From: Akkermansiaceae bacterium
GTDB taxonomy: Bacteria > Verrucomicrobiota > Verrucomicrobiia > Verrucomicrobiales > Akkermansiaceae
Reading direction: 5' to 3'
DNA length: 64,000 nucleotides
Assembly (NCBI GenBank): GCA_905181965.1
Contig: CAJIZY010000009.1
Coordinates: forward strand, 310,001 to 374,000
Shown: piece after piece, positions 25,009 to 33,330 of the stretch
Layout of the letters: each line of letters opens with the position of its first letter
Numbering within the stretch: the first letter of the stretch is position 1
Notes under the pieces: generated by a model
Seen by the model: only the letters and a program-made list of their open reading frames with translations
The model's database searches: none
What the model was told of the DNA's origin: nothing
Translations under genes and position numbers: made by a program

Positions 25009-25882
25009 TTTCCGCAACCTTCCTAGCGAGTGCCAAGCTTCCATCGACCGAACGCAACCAACTTTCCCGCCGGAACCAATTGCGCTGCCGCTTTGCGTAT
25101 TGTCGCGTCGAGATCGTAATCCGCTCCTCACATTCAGCGAGTGTCAGTTCCTTACTTAGATAGGCATCGATTTCGCGAACTCCTATCGCCTGCCGGATCG
25201 TTCCTGCTTCGAGAGGAAGCTCTTTGACCTCATTAATCGCTCCAGAATTCAGCATGATACGCGTCCTTAGAGCAATTCGCTCCGCCAGCATCTCGCGCGG
25301 CCAAGTCAAAACAATCCCTTTCAAACCTTCCAACAAAGTTGGGTCCCCAAAGTTTTGACGAAGTTCCGAAGCTTTTCCTCCAGTCACAAGACAGATTTCG
25401 AGTGCGCGCGACAGGTGCCTTCGATTCTGCGAATTCTGCCGCATGGCCTCATCTGGATCTAGCTCTTTTAAACGTTCATAAATCTGATCCACTGGCCAAT
25501 TTTCCAATTCTGCCCTGATCCCCTCATCTCCCGGTGGCGCCTTCGCTATTCCATGTGTGAGGAATTTAAGATACAAGCCCGAACCTCCCACGACGATTGC
25601 CGTCTTTCCACGGCTTTCAATTTCTTCGATTACCGGATTGGCCAAAGCCGCATACTTGGCAGCGTCCATCGATTCGGCGGCACCTATAACACCAAACAGA
25701 TAGTGCGGACAGGCCGCCTGCTCATCATCAGAAGGCGCGGCACTTAGAATTTTAAGCCCGCGGTAAACTTGGAAGGCATCGCCATTCACAATTTCCCCAC
25801 CCCAAGCCTCGGCAAGCGCTAGGGCAAGAGCCGTCTTGCCAGAAGCAGTTGGCCCGCAGAGAAAAAATCGTGAAGGAATCAC
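24992..25882 (-). CDS. miaA: tRNA dimethylallyltransferase
   Basis: Transfers dimethylallyl to A37 of tRNAs reading UNN codons. P-loop C-G-P-T-A-S-G-K-T-A-L-A at about residues 9-20, the D-A-F-Q-V-Y-R-G motif (normally D-S-x-Q-V-Y), V-G-G-S-G-L-Y-L-K and N-R-R-H-L-S-R-A-L-E, and the late R-Q-Y-A-K-R-Q-R-N-W-F-R. I chose GTG at 25882 (V-I-P-S-R-F-F-L): the longer in-frame extension to 25945 would be read through the terminator of the upstream gene. About 296 residues, normal. Same strand as the RNA-binding protein gene but separated from it by that terminator. Confidence 0.93.
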   Translation of the reverse strand: MIPSRFFLCGPTASGKTALALALAEAWGGEIVNGDAFQVYRGLKILSAAPSDDEQAACPHYLFGVIGAAESMDAAKYAALANPVIEEIESRGKTAIVVGGSGLYLKFLTHGIAKAPPGDEGIRAELENWPVDQIYERLKELDPDEAMRQNSQNRRHLSRALEICLVTGGKASELRQNFGDPTLLEGLKGIVLTWPREMLAERIALRTRIMLNSGAINEVKELPLEAGTIRQAIGVREIDAYLSKELTLAECEERITISTRQYAKRQRNWFRRESWLRSVDGSLALARKVAEINRWD

Positions 25883-25895
25883 AGGGCGAGTTTGG

Positions 25896-25930
25896 AAAAA
25901 AAAGCCCGCCCGGCAAACACCGAACGGGCT
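25896..25930 (-). terminator. Rho-independent terminator after the RRM protein gene
   Basis: On the minus strand AGCCCGTTCGG pairs with CCGGGCGGGCT (11 bp, two G-U pairs) around the loop TGTTTG, followed by eight T. It lies ~20 bases after the RRM protein stop and just upstream of the miaA GTG start. Confidence 0.9.
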
Positions 25931-25950
25931 AAAATCTAGTTGCAAGCTGA

Positions 25951-26727
25951 TTACTCCTCGTTCTCAGGAAGATTTGGCGGAGGATTTTCCTGCGGAGCTG
26001 GATCACCATCGGCATCGACGGCACCTTTCGACTTGGCACCATTCACAATGAGAGTGCGTCCCATAAAGGGCTGATCATGAAGAACTTCAACCGCACGCTT
26101 AGCTTCATCAATCCGGGCCATCTCCACGAAACCATAACCCTTTGAGCGATGCGTATTTCGGTTGTAAACAATTTCAATTTTACGCACCGCGCCTACTCCT
26201 TTAAAAAGGTCTTCAAGATCGTGTTCGGCGGCATCATAAGAAAGGTTTCCAACATAAAGACGCTGCCCTTCGACTTGCGAGCTATCCGGGGTTGGCCTTG
26301 GTTTTTGGCGGGCCCTCGCGGTTTTACCTCCTGAAGAGGAGCCTTTAGAACCCATCCGACCAGAGGCGTCGCGCACATTCTCTTTAGGCTTACGAGTATT
26401 TTGCCTAGCTTCATTTTTAGTAGAGCGGCTAGGCTTCGATTCCTTGTAGAGCCCGAAAAATTTCTTAATCTTCTCGAACAAGGTGAGGGGTTTAGGTTTG
26501 GAAGAACGGCGGCGCGACCCAGAACCGCTATTTCCACCATTGTTTCGGCGACGCTGATTATTGCCGCTCCCTCCACCTCCTTCACGATCTCCACCGCTCT
26601 GACCCTGCTGATTTCGATTTCGATTTCGATTTCGGTTGCGGTTGCGGTTGCGGTTGCGGTTACCTGACTGATTACCCGAACCCTGTGAGGACTGTTCGGA
26701 CGACGTGTTTCTATTTGATTCTGACAT
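25951..26727 (-). CDS. RRM-domain RNA-binding protein with Asn-Arg repeat tail
   Basis: 258 residues. The N-terminal ~80 residues are low complexity: a run of nine alternating Asn-Arg units, then Gly/Arg/Asn-rich sequence, basic and probably disordered. A short basic/aromatic segment (L-F-E-K-I-K-K-F-F-G-L-Y-K) follows. The C-terminal part (about 155-235) is one RNA recognition motif with RNP2 L-Y-V-G-N-L and RNP1 K-G-Y-G-F-V-E-M, ending in an acidic tail. RRM proteins of this type in bacteria bind single-stranded RNA and can act in cold response or RNA metabolism. The repeat segment is encoded by tandem hexamers. Monocistronic with its own terminator. Confidence 0.9.
   Translation of the reverse strand: MSESNRNTSSEQSSQGSGNQSGNRNRNRNRNRNRNRNRNQQGQSGGDREGGGGSGNNQRRRNNGGNSGSGSRRRSSKPKPLTLFEKIKKFFGLYKESKPSRSTKNEARQNTRKPKENVRDASGRMGSKGSSSGGKTARARQKPRPTPDSSQVEGQRLYVGNLSYDAAEHDLEDLFKGVGAVRKIEIVYNRNTHRSKGYGFVEMARIDEAKRAVEVLHDQPFMGRTLIVNGAKSKGAVDADGDPAPQENPPPNLPENEE
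26610..26663 (-). repeat. Tandem hexanucleotide repeat coding Asn-Arg units
   Basis: Nine 6-base units: on the plus strand four GATTTC, four GGTTGC and one GGTTAC. On the coding strand they read AACCGC and AATCGA, each coding Asn-Arg. Unit gain or loss would keep the frame and only change the tail length. Confidence 0.92.
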
Positions 26728-27085
26728 TGTTCAGATTGGGCACTGAGGCCCGATAAGTGTCGAAAAGCTTCGGTCCGTAAAATCAAGCGCTCCGGAGTTA
26801 CCAAATCGAACAAAACGGTGTTCGGAAATTGGCTGAGAAGGCCTCCGGTTTATAAAAGTTGATTCAAAAACGACTGAAAAGCGGACTTCGCGACGAGTTT
26901 TTGGCCGGAACTCCGAGCAACCCGGAAAGATCCCTGCCACCAGAAGTATAGGTTTCCCTTAATTTTAGGCAAGCCGTAATCCCCCGTCGGCTTTGAACAC
27001 CGGCCTTAACTAATTCAAAACTCTCCAGAAAAATGAAGGAGAGTCGTACTGGTAAATCCTTCGAAATCGACCTAATTTATCCTCG
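26728..27085. other. Divergent intergenic region upstream of the RRM and PBP2 genes
   Basis: 358 bases without a credible gene. Close to the PBP2 gene there is a small inverted repeat, CTCTCC at 27021-27026 and GGAGAG at 27038-27043 with an 11-base loop and no T-run, lying ~45 bases before the start; it might be a leader structure. Nothing else stands out. Confidence 0.4.
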
Positions 27086-29346
27086 ATGCTCCAAAAGCTA
27101 GTTCTCATCGGCCTCTCGATCACCTTATGCGCCAGCGCACAGGAAACGACCGAGGCGCCCCTTCTAGTTAAGCCAAACCTTCCCCCATCAAACGCCCCCG
27201 AGGAAGAGGAGGAAAGACCGGCAGCTTCAAACGGTTCGGTTTTTAACCAAGGCTTAGCGCGAACAATGTCCATCGAAATCCCTGCTCCACGTGGACTGAT
27301 TCTTGATCGCGACGGACGTCCTCTGGCCCAGACCAAGATGGCTTATCATATTGCACTTGATTTCACGGCTTATAATGGACCCATTGACCCGAAAGTTGCA
27401 GCCACTTGGGCACAGACCAAAATTGCTCAAGCAAACGCTCTCGTAGATGGCAATGAGGCCTACAGCGATTCAAAGCTGGCAAACTACTACAAAAATCGCC
27501 GTTGGCTTCCCCGGAGGATTTCAAAAATCATTAGCGAAAGCAAAGCTAAGAGCCTTGAGAGCAAAATGCCTAAAGGGCTTTCCCTACTCCCCGTTTACCA
27601 GCGATTTTACCCAGAGAAGGGCCTCGCGGCTCACCTGATCGGCTATGTCGGAGCTAAAACTGTTTTGCCTACCGGCCCAATCAACGACGGCGACCCTCTT
27701 TTTCATTCTGTCATGGGAAAATCCGGGTTCGAACAGATTTTTGACCAAAAACTCACTGGCGAACCTGGATTGAACAAAATGATCTTCGATAAGAACGGAG
27801 AAAAAATCCTCAATGAGCCCATCAAACGCCCACGCCCTGGTGGCAATGTCGTTACCACCCTAGACCTAGATTGGCAAAGATATGCAGAACAGGTTCTACG
27901 CGAAGATTGTAAACGGGGCGCTTTCGTAGTCATTGATATCCAATCTGGCGAAGTTCTAGTAATGGCATCCCGCCCAACTTTTGACCTCAACGAATTACCG
28001 GCAGAGCATTATATCACGTTAGTAAAGAACTTCAAAATAACCCCTCGGCGCCGTTGTTCGGACGTGCCTTCCAGTCGAGCTATCCTCCTGCATCCACATT
28101 TAAACCAGTCGTCGCACTCGCAGCTATCAATAATGGCTCGATACATCCGGATCAGACCTTCGATTGCCCCTACAAAATCAAAATCGGTAGCATTAACAAA
28201 TCCATCTATCGCCACGAGGGCTGGGTTGATGCCAAACGGGCTCTTGCGAAATCGATCAATCCTTGGTTCTATCAAGTTGGGATTGAGACCGGACCCCAAG
28301 CCTTCCTTTCCGTCGCTCGACGACTTGGTTTCGGCTCGAAAACTGGACTTCCTCTAATCGGTGAAGCCACTGGCAATGCACCTACGGCTGATTATATCAT
28401 GAGAAAAATGGGGCGTGCCACGACCAACGGGGACACAGCTAATCTTTCGATTGGTCAGGGACTTATGCTCGCTTCTCCTCTGCAAGTCGCCCAATCGATG
28501 GCTGCTATTGGCAATGGCAACGTTCTCATGGAGCTACAATTGGTCAGGCAAATCCAAGACTTCCACGGACGGGTCATTGAAGCCCCCACCTTCAAAAAAC
28601 GAAACGATCTCAACCTTTCTCCTATCGCCCTTGAAACAACCCACGATGGCATGCGTGACGTAGTTCACGCCAGCTATGGAACCGGACAACGCGCTAATTT
28701 AGGTTTCACCACGATGTGCGGGAAGACTGGCACAGCGCAGTGGAAGGACGACCCAAAACAAGGTTTAGCCTGGTTCTCTGGATTTTTCCCCTATGACAAC
28801 CCCCGCTATGCATTCGCCGCCGTTTACGAAGGTGCTCCCGGGGAAATTGTTGGTGGAGGAAGAAAAGCCGCGCCCATGGTGAGTCGCTTTTTCCTCAACT
28901 TTCAAACTGAAATCGAAGAGAACTTAATGCCTGCAGCCCGGGCAATGATTATTAGCGAAGAGGATGGTCAACCAATTATCCCGGAAGATATGATTCCAAA
29001 GGCAATTGTCGTTGAAGATGAGGAAGCACTGTTGGGCGATCCCACTCATTCTTTAGCGACTCCGAGCAACAACGAAATTCCAGTGGATATTCCTAGAGCT
29101 ATCATCGTCGAGGATGAGGAAGCGCTGTCGAGCAATCCCGCTATACCCGCGCCCCCCCAAGGCCTTACCGAAACCCCTGCAGATCTCCCAGAGGCAATTC
29201 CAGTCATTCCCGCAGATAACCCCACTCCCAAACCAACTCTTCCAACTGTCCCCAGTGAAGAAATTATCCCAGAAGCAATTCCGGTAAAACCAGAGATCCC
29301 AAGTGACACTCCCCGCAAGCCACCTGAGGCTCCAGGCGATCGCTAA
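27086..29346 (+). CDS. mrdA: Penicillin-binding protein 2-type transpeptidase (one frame break)
   Basis: Class B PBP that cross-links peptidoglycan during elongation. The dimerisation part shows A-P-R-G-L-I-L-D-R-D-G-R, the transpeptidase motifs are S-T-F-K (in Y-P-P-A-S-T-F-K-P), S-I-N and K-T-G-T-A-Q-W. The frame breaks in the A-run at 28034-28037 (one A missing), after which N-N-P-S-A-P-L-F-G-R-A leads into the active site. Two features are unusual. The N-terminus reads like a signal peptide (S-I-T-L-C-A-S-A-Q-E). The last ~140 residues form a Pro/Glu-rich tail with repeats of the type P-x-A-I-x-V-E-D-E-E-A-L. Total ~750 residues. No mreB/rodA neighbours here. Confidence 0.88.
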
Positions 29347-29431
29347 TTTGCGGCTTTGACCTTTACCTTGGCGACATGACAAGGCACGTAGAGGACGTGC
29401 CTCCACCGGCACCCTTTTCCTAAACACTATT

Positions 29432-29860
29432 ATGGACTTACAAGTAGCTACTCTCTGCGATTTCGCTGCCGAATACCAAGGCAAAATGGTCATCTCCGGC
29501 ACCTTTGATGCCCTTGCCGCCAAAGCCACTCCAATTGTGCACCCTCAGTGCTCACTTGCTATGCGCTTCTGCTTCACCCCCGAGGACGATGGAAACCACG
29601 ATTTGCAGATCTCAATCATCGACGAAGACGGCAAACCCGTCAACGAGAAGATGCCTATCAAGGGTGCCATGCCGGTGCAGATACCTGATAACGTGGCTTT
29701 TATGACTCGTCACCTTATCGTTGGATTTCAGGGTCTCACCTTTCCTCGTGCTGGTGTTTACTCGGTCGATATCCTTGTCGATGACGAACTTATTCAGCGT
29801 CTCCCACTAAGGATCATCAAGGTAGACGATAATCAACAAGGTCAGCCTCCACAGGGTTAG
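29432..29860 (+). CDS. DUF6941-type conserved protein
   Basis: 142 residues, no signal peptide, beta-rich. The opening M-D-L-Q-V-A-T-L-C-D-F-A and K-M-V-I-S-G-T-F-D-A-L, the middle H-P-Q-C-S-L-A-M-R-F-C-F, and F-P-R-A-G-V-Y-S-V-D-I-L-V-D-D fit the DUF6941 family of Verrucomicrobia and relatives, whose function is unknown. The tail is Gln/Pro-rich. The next gene (SDR) starts two bases after its stop, so the two are co-translated; this is the only functional hint. Family name is from memory and moderately certain. Confidence 0.65.
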   Translation: MDLQVATLCDFAAEYQGKMVISGTFDALAAKATPIVHPQCSLAMRFCFTPEDDGNHDLQISIIDEDGKPVNEKMPIKGAMPVQIPDNVAFMTRHLIVGFQGLTFPRAGVYSVDILVDDELIQRLPLRIIKVDDNQQGQPPQG

Positions 29861-29862
29861 AC

Positions 29863-30675
29863 ATGCCATCTCCAGGATCCCTGCTTGAGTTCAGCTGTGC
29901 TCTCATCACGGGAGCCAGCTCTGGCCTGGGTCTTGAATATGCCCGCCAACTGGCTCCTTGCGCCGAGACTCTAATACTCGTCGCGAGGCGAGAACAACTT
30001 CTTGAGGAAATCGCCACCGACCTGGTGGCCAGTTTCCCCAATCTTCGGATCAAGATCTTTGCTTCCGATCTTGTTCGAGACACGGGGAGAGACCGCCTCA
30101 TCAATTCTCTGTCACAAGCAGGTCTGTGTCCTGATTTACTCGTTAATAACGCTGGCATGGGAGACTACGGAGAATTCCGGTCGTCTGATTGGTCCAAGAT
30201 CGAGCAAATGATCCGCCTTAATATGGAAGTGCTCACTCATCTTACTCATGCCCTCCTTCCAGGCCTCATAGAACGTAAGGGAGCGATCCTTAATGTTAGC
30301 TCACTCGCAAGCGTCCTACCAATTCCCGATTTTGCAGTTTATTCCGCAACCAAAGCTTATGTGACCAGCTTTAGTGAAGCTCTCCGCCTTGAGCTTTCCG
30401 ATCAAGGAGTCCGTGTCCTTGCCGTTTGCCCTGGGCCAGTAAAGACTGGTTTCGGTGAGATCGCTCGCCGCGGAAGTTCTGGCAAACTTCCCATACAGGA
30501 GTCCTTTTATGTTCCCGCCGATAAAGTCGTGAGGGATTCGCTAAGAGCTCTCCGTCTGAATCGCCCCCGGATCTACCCGGGGCTTAAAGTTGCCGCCGCT
30601 GCCGCTGTAATTGGGATTCTTCCAATCGCCGCGATCCGGCTCCTCATGAGCTTCCGCCCTCGAAGAAGTGACTGA
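29863..30675 (+). CDS. Short-chain dehydrogenase/reductase
   Basis: 270-residue classical SDR. Nucleotide-binding T-G-A-S-S-G-L-G near the N-terminus, N-N-A-G at about 90, catalytic Ser in L-N-V-S-S-L-A-S and Tyr-Lys in Y-S-A-T-K-A-Y. The cofactor-contact C-P-G-P-V-K-T-G-F is present. The C-terminus has a hydrophobic helix (A-A-A-A-A-V-I-G-I-L-P-I-A-A-I-R) followed by R-P-R-R, suggesting membrane association, as in DltE-type SDRs. Substrate unknown. Two bases after the DUF6941 gene; tail-to-tail with the beta-propeller gene. Confidence 0.9.
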   Translation: MPSPGSLLEFSCALITGASSGLGLEYARQLAPCAETLILVARREQLLEEIATDLVASFPNLRIKIFASDLVRDTGRDRLINSLSQAGLCPDLLVNNAGMGDYGEFRSSDWSKIEQMIRLNMEVLTHLTHALLPGLIERKGAILNVSSLASVLPIPDFAVYSATKAYVTSFSEALRLELSDQGVRVLAVCPGPVKTGFGEIARRGSSGKLPIQESFYVPADKVVRDSLRALRLNRPRIYPGLKVAAAAAVIGILPIAAIRLLMSFRPRRSD

Positions 30676-30678
30676 TTT

Positions 30679-31590
30679 CTAGCGTAACCCCCCGGCAGCT
30701 TTACCATTTGTAGTGAGGACATGAATTTCATGAACCCCTCTAAAATTTGCCGCCTTAAATTGCCAAACCACCTCTTTTTTAGGATTGATTTCGATCGCAT
30801 CAGGCATCGCATCTCCCCTGGAGCCATACTGGCAGGCGACAATATTTCCATTTTCAAGGAACTGTCCGCCACAGGGGTCGGCGCACTGGGAGCTCGCAAA
30901 AACCCAGTCCACCCCACCTTCCTTATCGAAGATAACCGTCTTATTCCCATTCGTCAGATTCGCCATGATCCTGCCATCTTCGAGAAGGATTGCTGTAAAG
31001 GGCCAATTCTTCTTTGGCCTTCCGCCGAGCTCCGGCAAATCAGTCTTAATCGTTCGAACAATCTCTCCATTCGGAGAATATTCCTTGATCGCAAATGCGA
31101 GCAGATGAGGAACGAGATAATTTCCGTTCGCTAACTTCCGAGCCATCCGGATCTGCATGTGGGTGTTGCTGGTTTCCGGCTTTACCGGAACTTCAACCAC
31201 CATTTTTCCTTGGGGCGTAATCTCAAGAATTCTCGGTTTATCGCCCATCTCAGCAATCATGGTATTACCATTTTTCAATCGTTTGGCCGTGCTAATTTCC
31301 TTATTGCCAACTGCCAGCTTATAATGAAATACCACCTTATAATCACGAGTGAATTCCTTCACCTCGTTTGCAAACGTCACTAATACATTTCCATTGGGAA
31401 GAACTTCACCATCACGAGACTTAGCTTTGACCTCCCACGAAATTTCACATTTTTCGTCAATTATTGCAGTCTTAGTTCCGGTAATCAGAAAGGAATGCCT
31501 TATGCCAACATCACTAATCTGCTCACCAAAAGGAGCTGAGAAAACAGTTTGAACCAGACCAACGAATGGGAGGAGGAGGATTCTCATCAC
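30679..31590 (-). CDS. Secreted beta-propeller-like repeat protein
   Basis: 303 residues with a signal peptide (M-M-R-I-L-L-L-P-F-V-G-L-V-Q). The body contains five evenly spaced copies of a blade motif L-x-N/D-G-N/R: L-P-N-G-N-V-L-V-T, L-K-N-G-N-T-M-I-A, L-A-N-G-N-Y-L-V-P, L-E-D-G-R-I-M-A-N and L-E-N-G-N-I-V-A-C, each followed by strands with E-F or E-Y. This is the pattern of PQQ-like or arylsulfotransferase-like propellers in these phyla. No catalytic residues identified. Preceded by ilvE on the same strand with a 36-base gap. Role unknown, probably periplasmic. Confidence 0.75.
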   Translation of the reverse strand: MMRILLLPFVGLVQTVFSAPFGEQISDVGIRHSFLITGTKTAIIDEKCEISWEVKAKSRDGEVLPNGNVLVTFANEVKEFTRDYKVVFHYKLAVGNKEISTAKRLKNGNTMIAEMGDKPRILEITPQGKMVVEVPVKPETSNTHMQIRMARKLANGNYLVPHLLAFAIKEYSPNGEIVRTIKTDLPELGGRPKKNWPFTAILLEDGRIMANLTNGNKTVIFDKEGGVDWVFASSQCADPCGGQFLENGNIVACQYGSRGDAMPDAIEINPKKEVVWQFKAANFRGVHEIHVLTTNGKAAGGLR

Positions 31591-31626
31591 TCAACCCTAA
31601 CTTCTGAAATTCACCTTGGCGAGTTC

Positions 31627-32499
31627 CTAAAACAGCGTTCCCTCCGACCGAACTTTCTGTCGGTAGGCTTCAATTAATTTGAGACTAATTGGTCCAGGTT
31701 TGCCATCGCCGATCTCACGTTCATCAAGCTTCACCATCGGAATAGTCTCGGCCGCCGTGCCCGTTAAAAATGATTCGTCAGCTGTGTAAACATCGTAGCG
31801 GGCCATCGACATTTCTCGAATCGTAATGCCCAACTCGGCACAAAGCTCAAAAATCACCTGCCGCGTAATACCATCAAGACTGCCATCCGAAACCGGCGGG
31901 GTTATCACTTCGTCTTTCTTCACGATGAAGACGTTATCACCAGTACACTCAGCTACATAACCTTGCTCATTTAGCATCAAACCCTCTTTGGCTCCGGCTT
32001 TCAGAGCCTCTACCTTAGCCATAACGTTATTCAGATAATTGAGCGATTTGACTTGCGGGCTCAAGCTCGCTGGCGTTGGCCGGCGAGTCGAACAAGTCAC
32101 GACTTCAAGTCCATTCTCATAGAGTTCAGCTGGATATAAGGTAATACCAGAAGCGATGATGAACATCGATGGAGTCGGACAGAGATAAGGATTCAATCCA
32201 AGATCACCAATCCCCCGTGTCACGACTAAACGAATATAGCCGTCTTTTAGACCATTAGCCCGGATTGTCTGGAGTGTCGCTTCACAAACCTCTTCAAGAG
32301 TCCAAGGCATCTTAAGAAGGAGGGCTTTTGCCGAAAGATACAGTCGTTCGATATGCTCGGTCAAACGAAAGACTCGACCATTATAAAAACGAATACCTTC
32401 GAAGATTCCATCTCCATAAAGCAAACCGTGATCAAAGACCGATATCTTCGCATCCGCTTCGTCCACGATCTTCCCATCCAACCAAATTTTGCGACTCAT
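31627..32499 (-). CDS. ilvE: Branched-chain amino acid aminotransferase
   Basis: 290-residue fold-type IV PLP enzyme, last step of Ile/Leu/Val synthesis. Start ATG at 32499 (M-S-R-K-I-W-L-D-G). Family marks: V-F-D-H-G-L-L-Y-G-D-G-I-F-E-G-I-R, the PLP lysine in V-K-S-L-N-Y-L-N-N, E-G-L-M-L-N-E-Q-G-Y-V-A-E and G-T-A-A-E-T-I-P-M. Full length and intact. An alternative within fold-type IV is a D-amino-acid aminotransferase, but E-G-I-R and the R-F-Y region favour IlvE. The TPR gene lies just upstream on the same strand with a 65-base gap. Confidence 0.92.
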   Translation of the reverse strand: MSRKIWLDGKIVDEADAKISVFDHGLLYGDGIFEGIRFYNGRVFRLTEHIERLYLSAKALLLKMPWTLEEVCEATLQTIRANGLKDGYIRLVVTRGIGDLGLNPYLCPTPSMFIIASGITLYPAELYENGLEVVTCSTRRPTPASLSPQVKSLNYLNNVMAKVEALKAGAKEGLMLNEQGYVAECTGDNVFIVKKDEVITPPVSDGSLDGITRQVIFELCAELGITIREMSMARYDVYTADESFLTGTAAETIPMVKLDEREIGDGKPGPISLKLIEAYRQKVRSEGTLF

Positions 32500-32564
32500 A
32501 ATTTTGCTCTTATTGATGCTTCGCGCATCCTGCCTTTCCGGCACCGGCATGCAATCCTTATCAA

Positions 32565-33248
32565 CTAAGAATTTAATTCTTCCATCTTGGCCAAAATAGC
32601 AGCTTTCGCCTCAATTGCATTTTGATCCTCGGGATGATCTACCAACACTTGTTCAAAGCACTCAAGGGCCGCCTCCAACTCCCCCATTTCGGCGAGAATC
32701 ATTCCGCACTCGTAACGAGCTAGAACCAAAGCCCCCTGGAGCTCAATTGCTTTTTTCAGGCTAGCAAGCGCCTCAACCTTATGCCCGCGCAGTCTCTGGA
32801 TCCGGCCTTTAGCATACCAAGCCGAAGCATCATCTGGAGCCATTTCAACAGCCTTATCAGCAGCCTCTTCGGCATCGGAAGGATAGTTGCCTTGCATCAG
32901 CGCCAAAGCATAGCTGACATAGACTTCTGGACGGTTGGGTTCCAGCTCAAGGGCATCTTCATAACAAGTAATTGCCACGCCAAACTTATTCTGACCGATC
33001 GCATCCGCCGCTTTCATGATCAATTCATCCGCTTCACTTACCCCTAGTTCTTTTACTTTCGCTACAGCTTTTTCGGCCTTTTCAGTTTCTCCGAGGGCAT
33101 TCAGGACCACGCCATAAAGTTGCCAACTCTGAACATCGTTTGGATCCTCGGTGAGAGCAGATTCAATTGCAGTCCGGGCTGCAGGAATATCACCGGATTG
33201 AGCTGCATTAATGGCAGTGTTGTAATACTTCAAATTCGTAGTGCTCAT
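32565..33248 (-). CDS. Tetratricopeptide repeat protein
   Basis: About 227 residues from ATG at 33248 (M-S-T-T-N-L-K-Y-Y-N-T-A); longer in-frame extensions read poorly and overlap the divergent polX start region. No signal peptide. Four to five TPR units are visible, for example D-V-Q-S-W-Q-L-Y-G-V-V-L-N-A-L-G-E-T, G-V-A-I-T-C-Y-E-D-A-L-E-L-E-P-N-R-P and A-A-L-E-C-F-E-Q-V-L-V-D-H-P-E-D. A protein-protein interaction scaffold, partner unknown. Probably cytosolic. Confidence 0.85.
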   Translation of the reverse strand: MSTTNLKYYNTAINAAQSGDIPAARTAIESALTEDPNDVQSWQLYGVVLNALGETEKAEKAVAKVKELGVSEADELIMKAADAIGQNKFGVAITCYEDALELEPNRPEVYVSYALALMQGNYPSDAEEAADKAVEMAPDDASAWYAKGRIQRLRGHKVEALASLKKAIELQGALVLARYECGMILAEMGELEAALECFEQVLVDHPEDQNAIEAKAAILAKMEELNS

Positions 33249-33330
33249 GAGCGAAGGGTTAGCAGATTCGACCCGTTTCGCGAAGGCCTTAGTCTTGCAA
33301 ATCGCTGTCATCATATCATCTTTAAAGGAG

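Noticed and set aside
26731..26940. Minus-strand 69-codon frame upstream of the RRM gene
   Set aside because: No domain features, sits in the likely promoter region.
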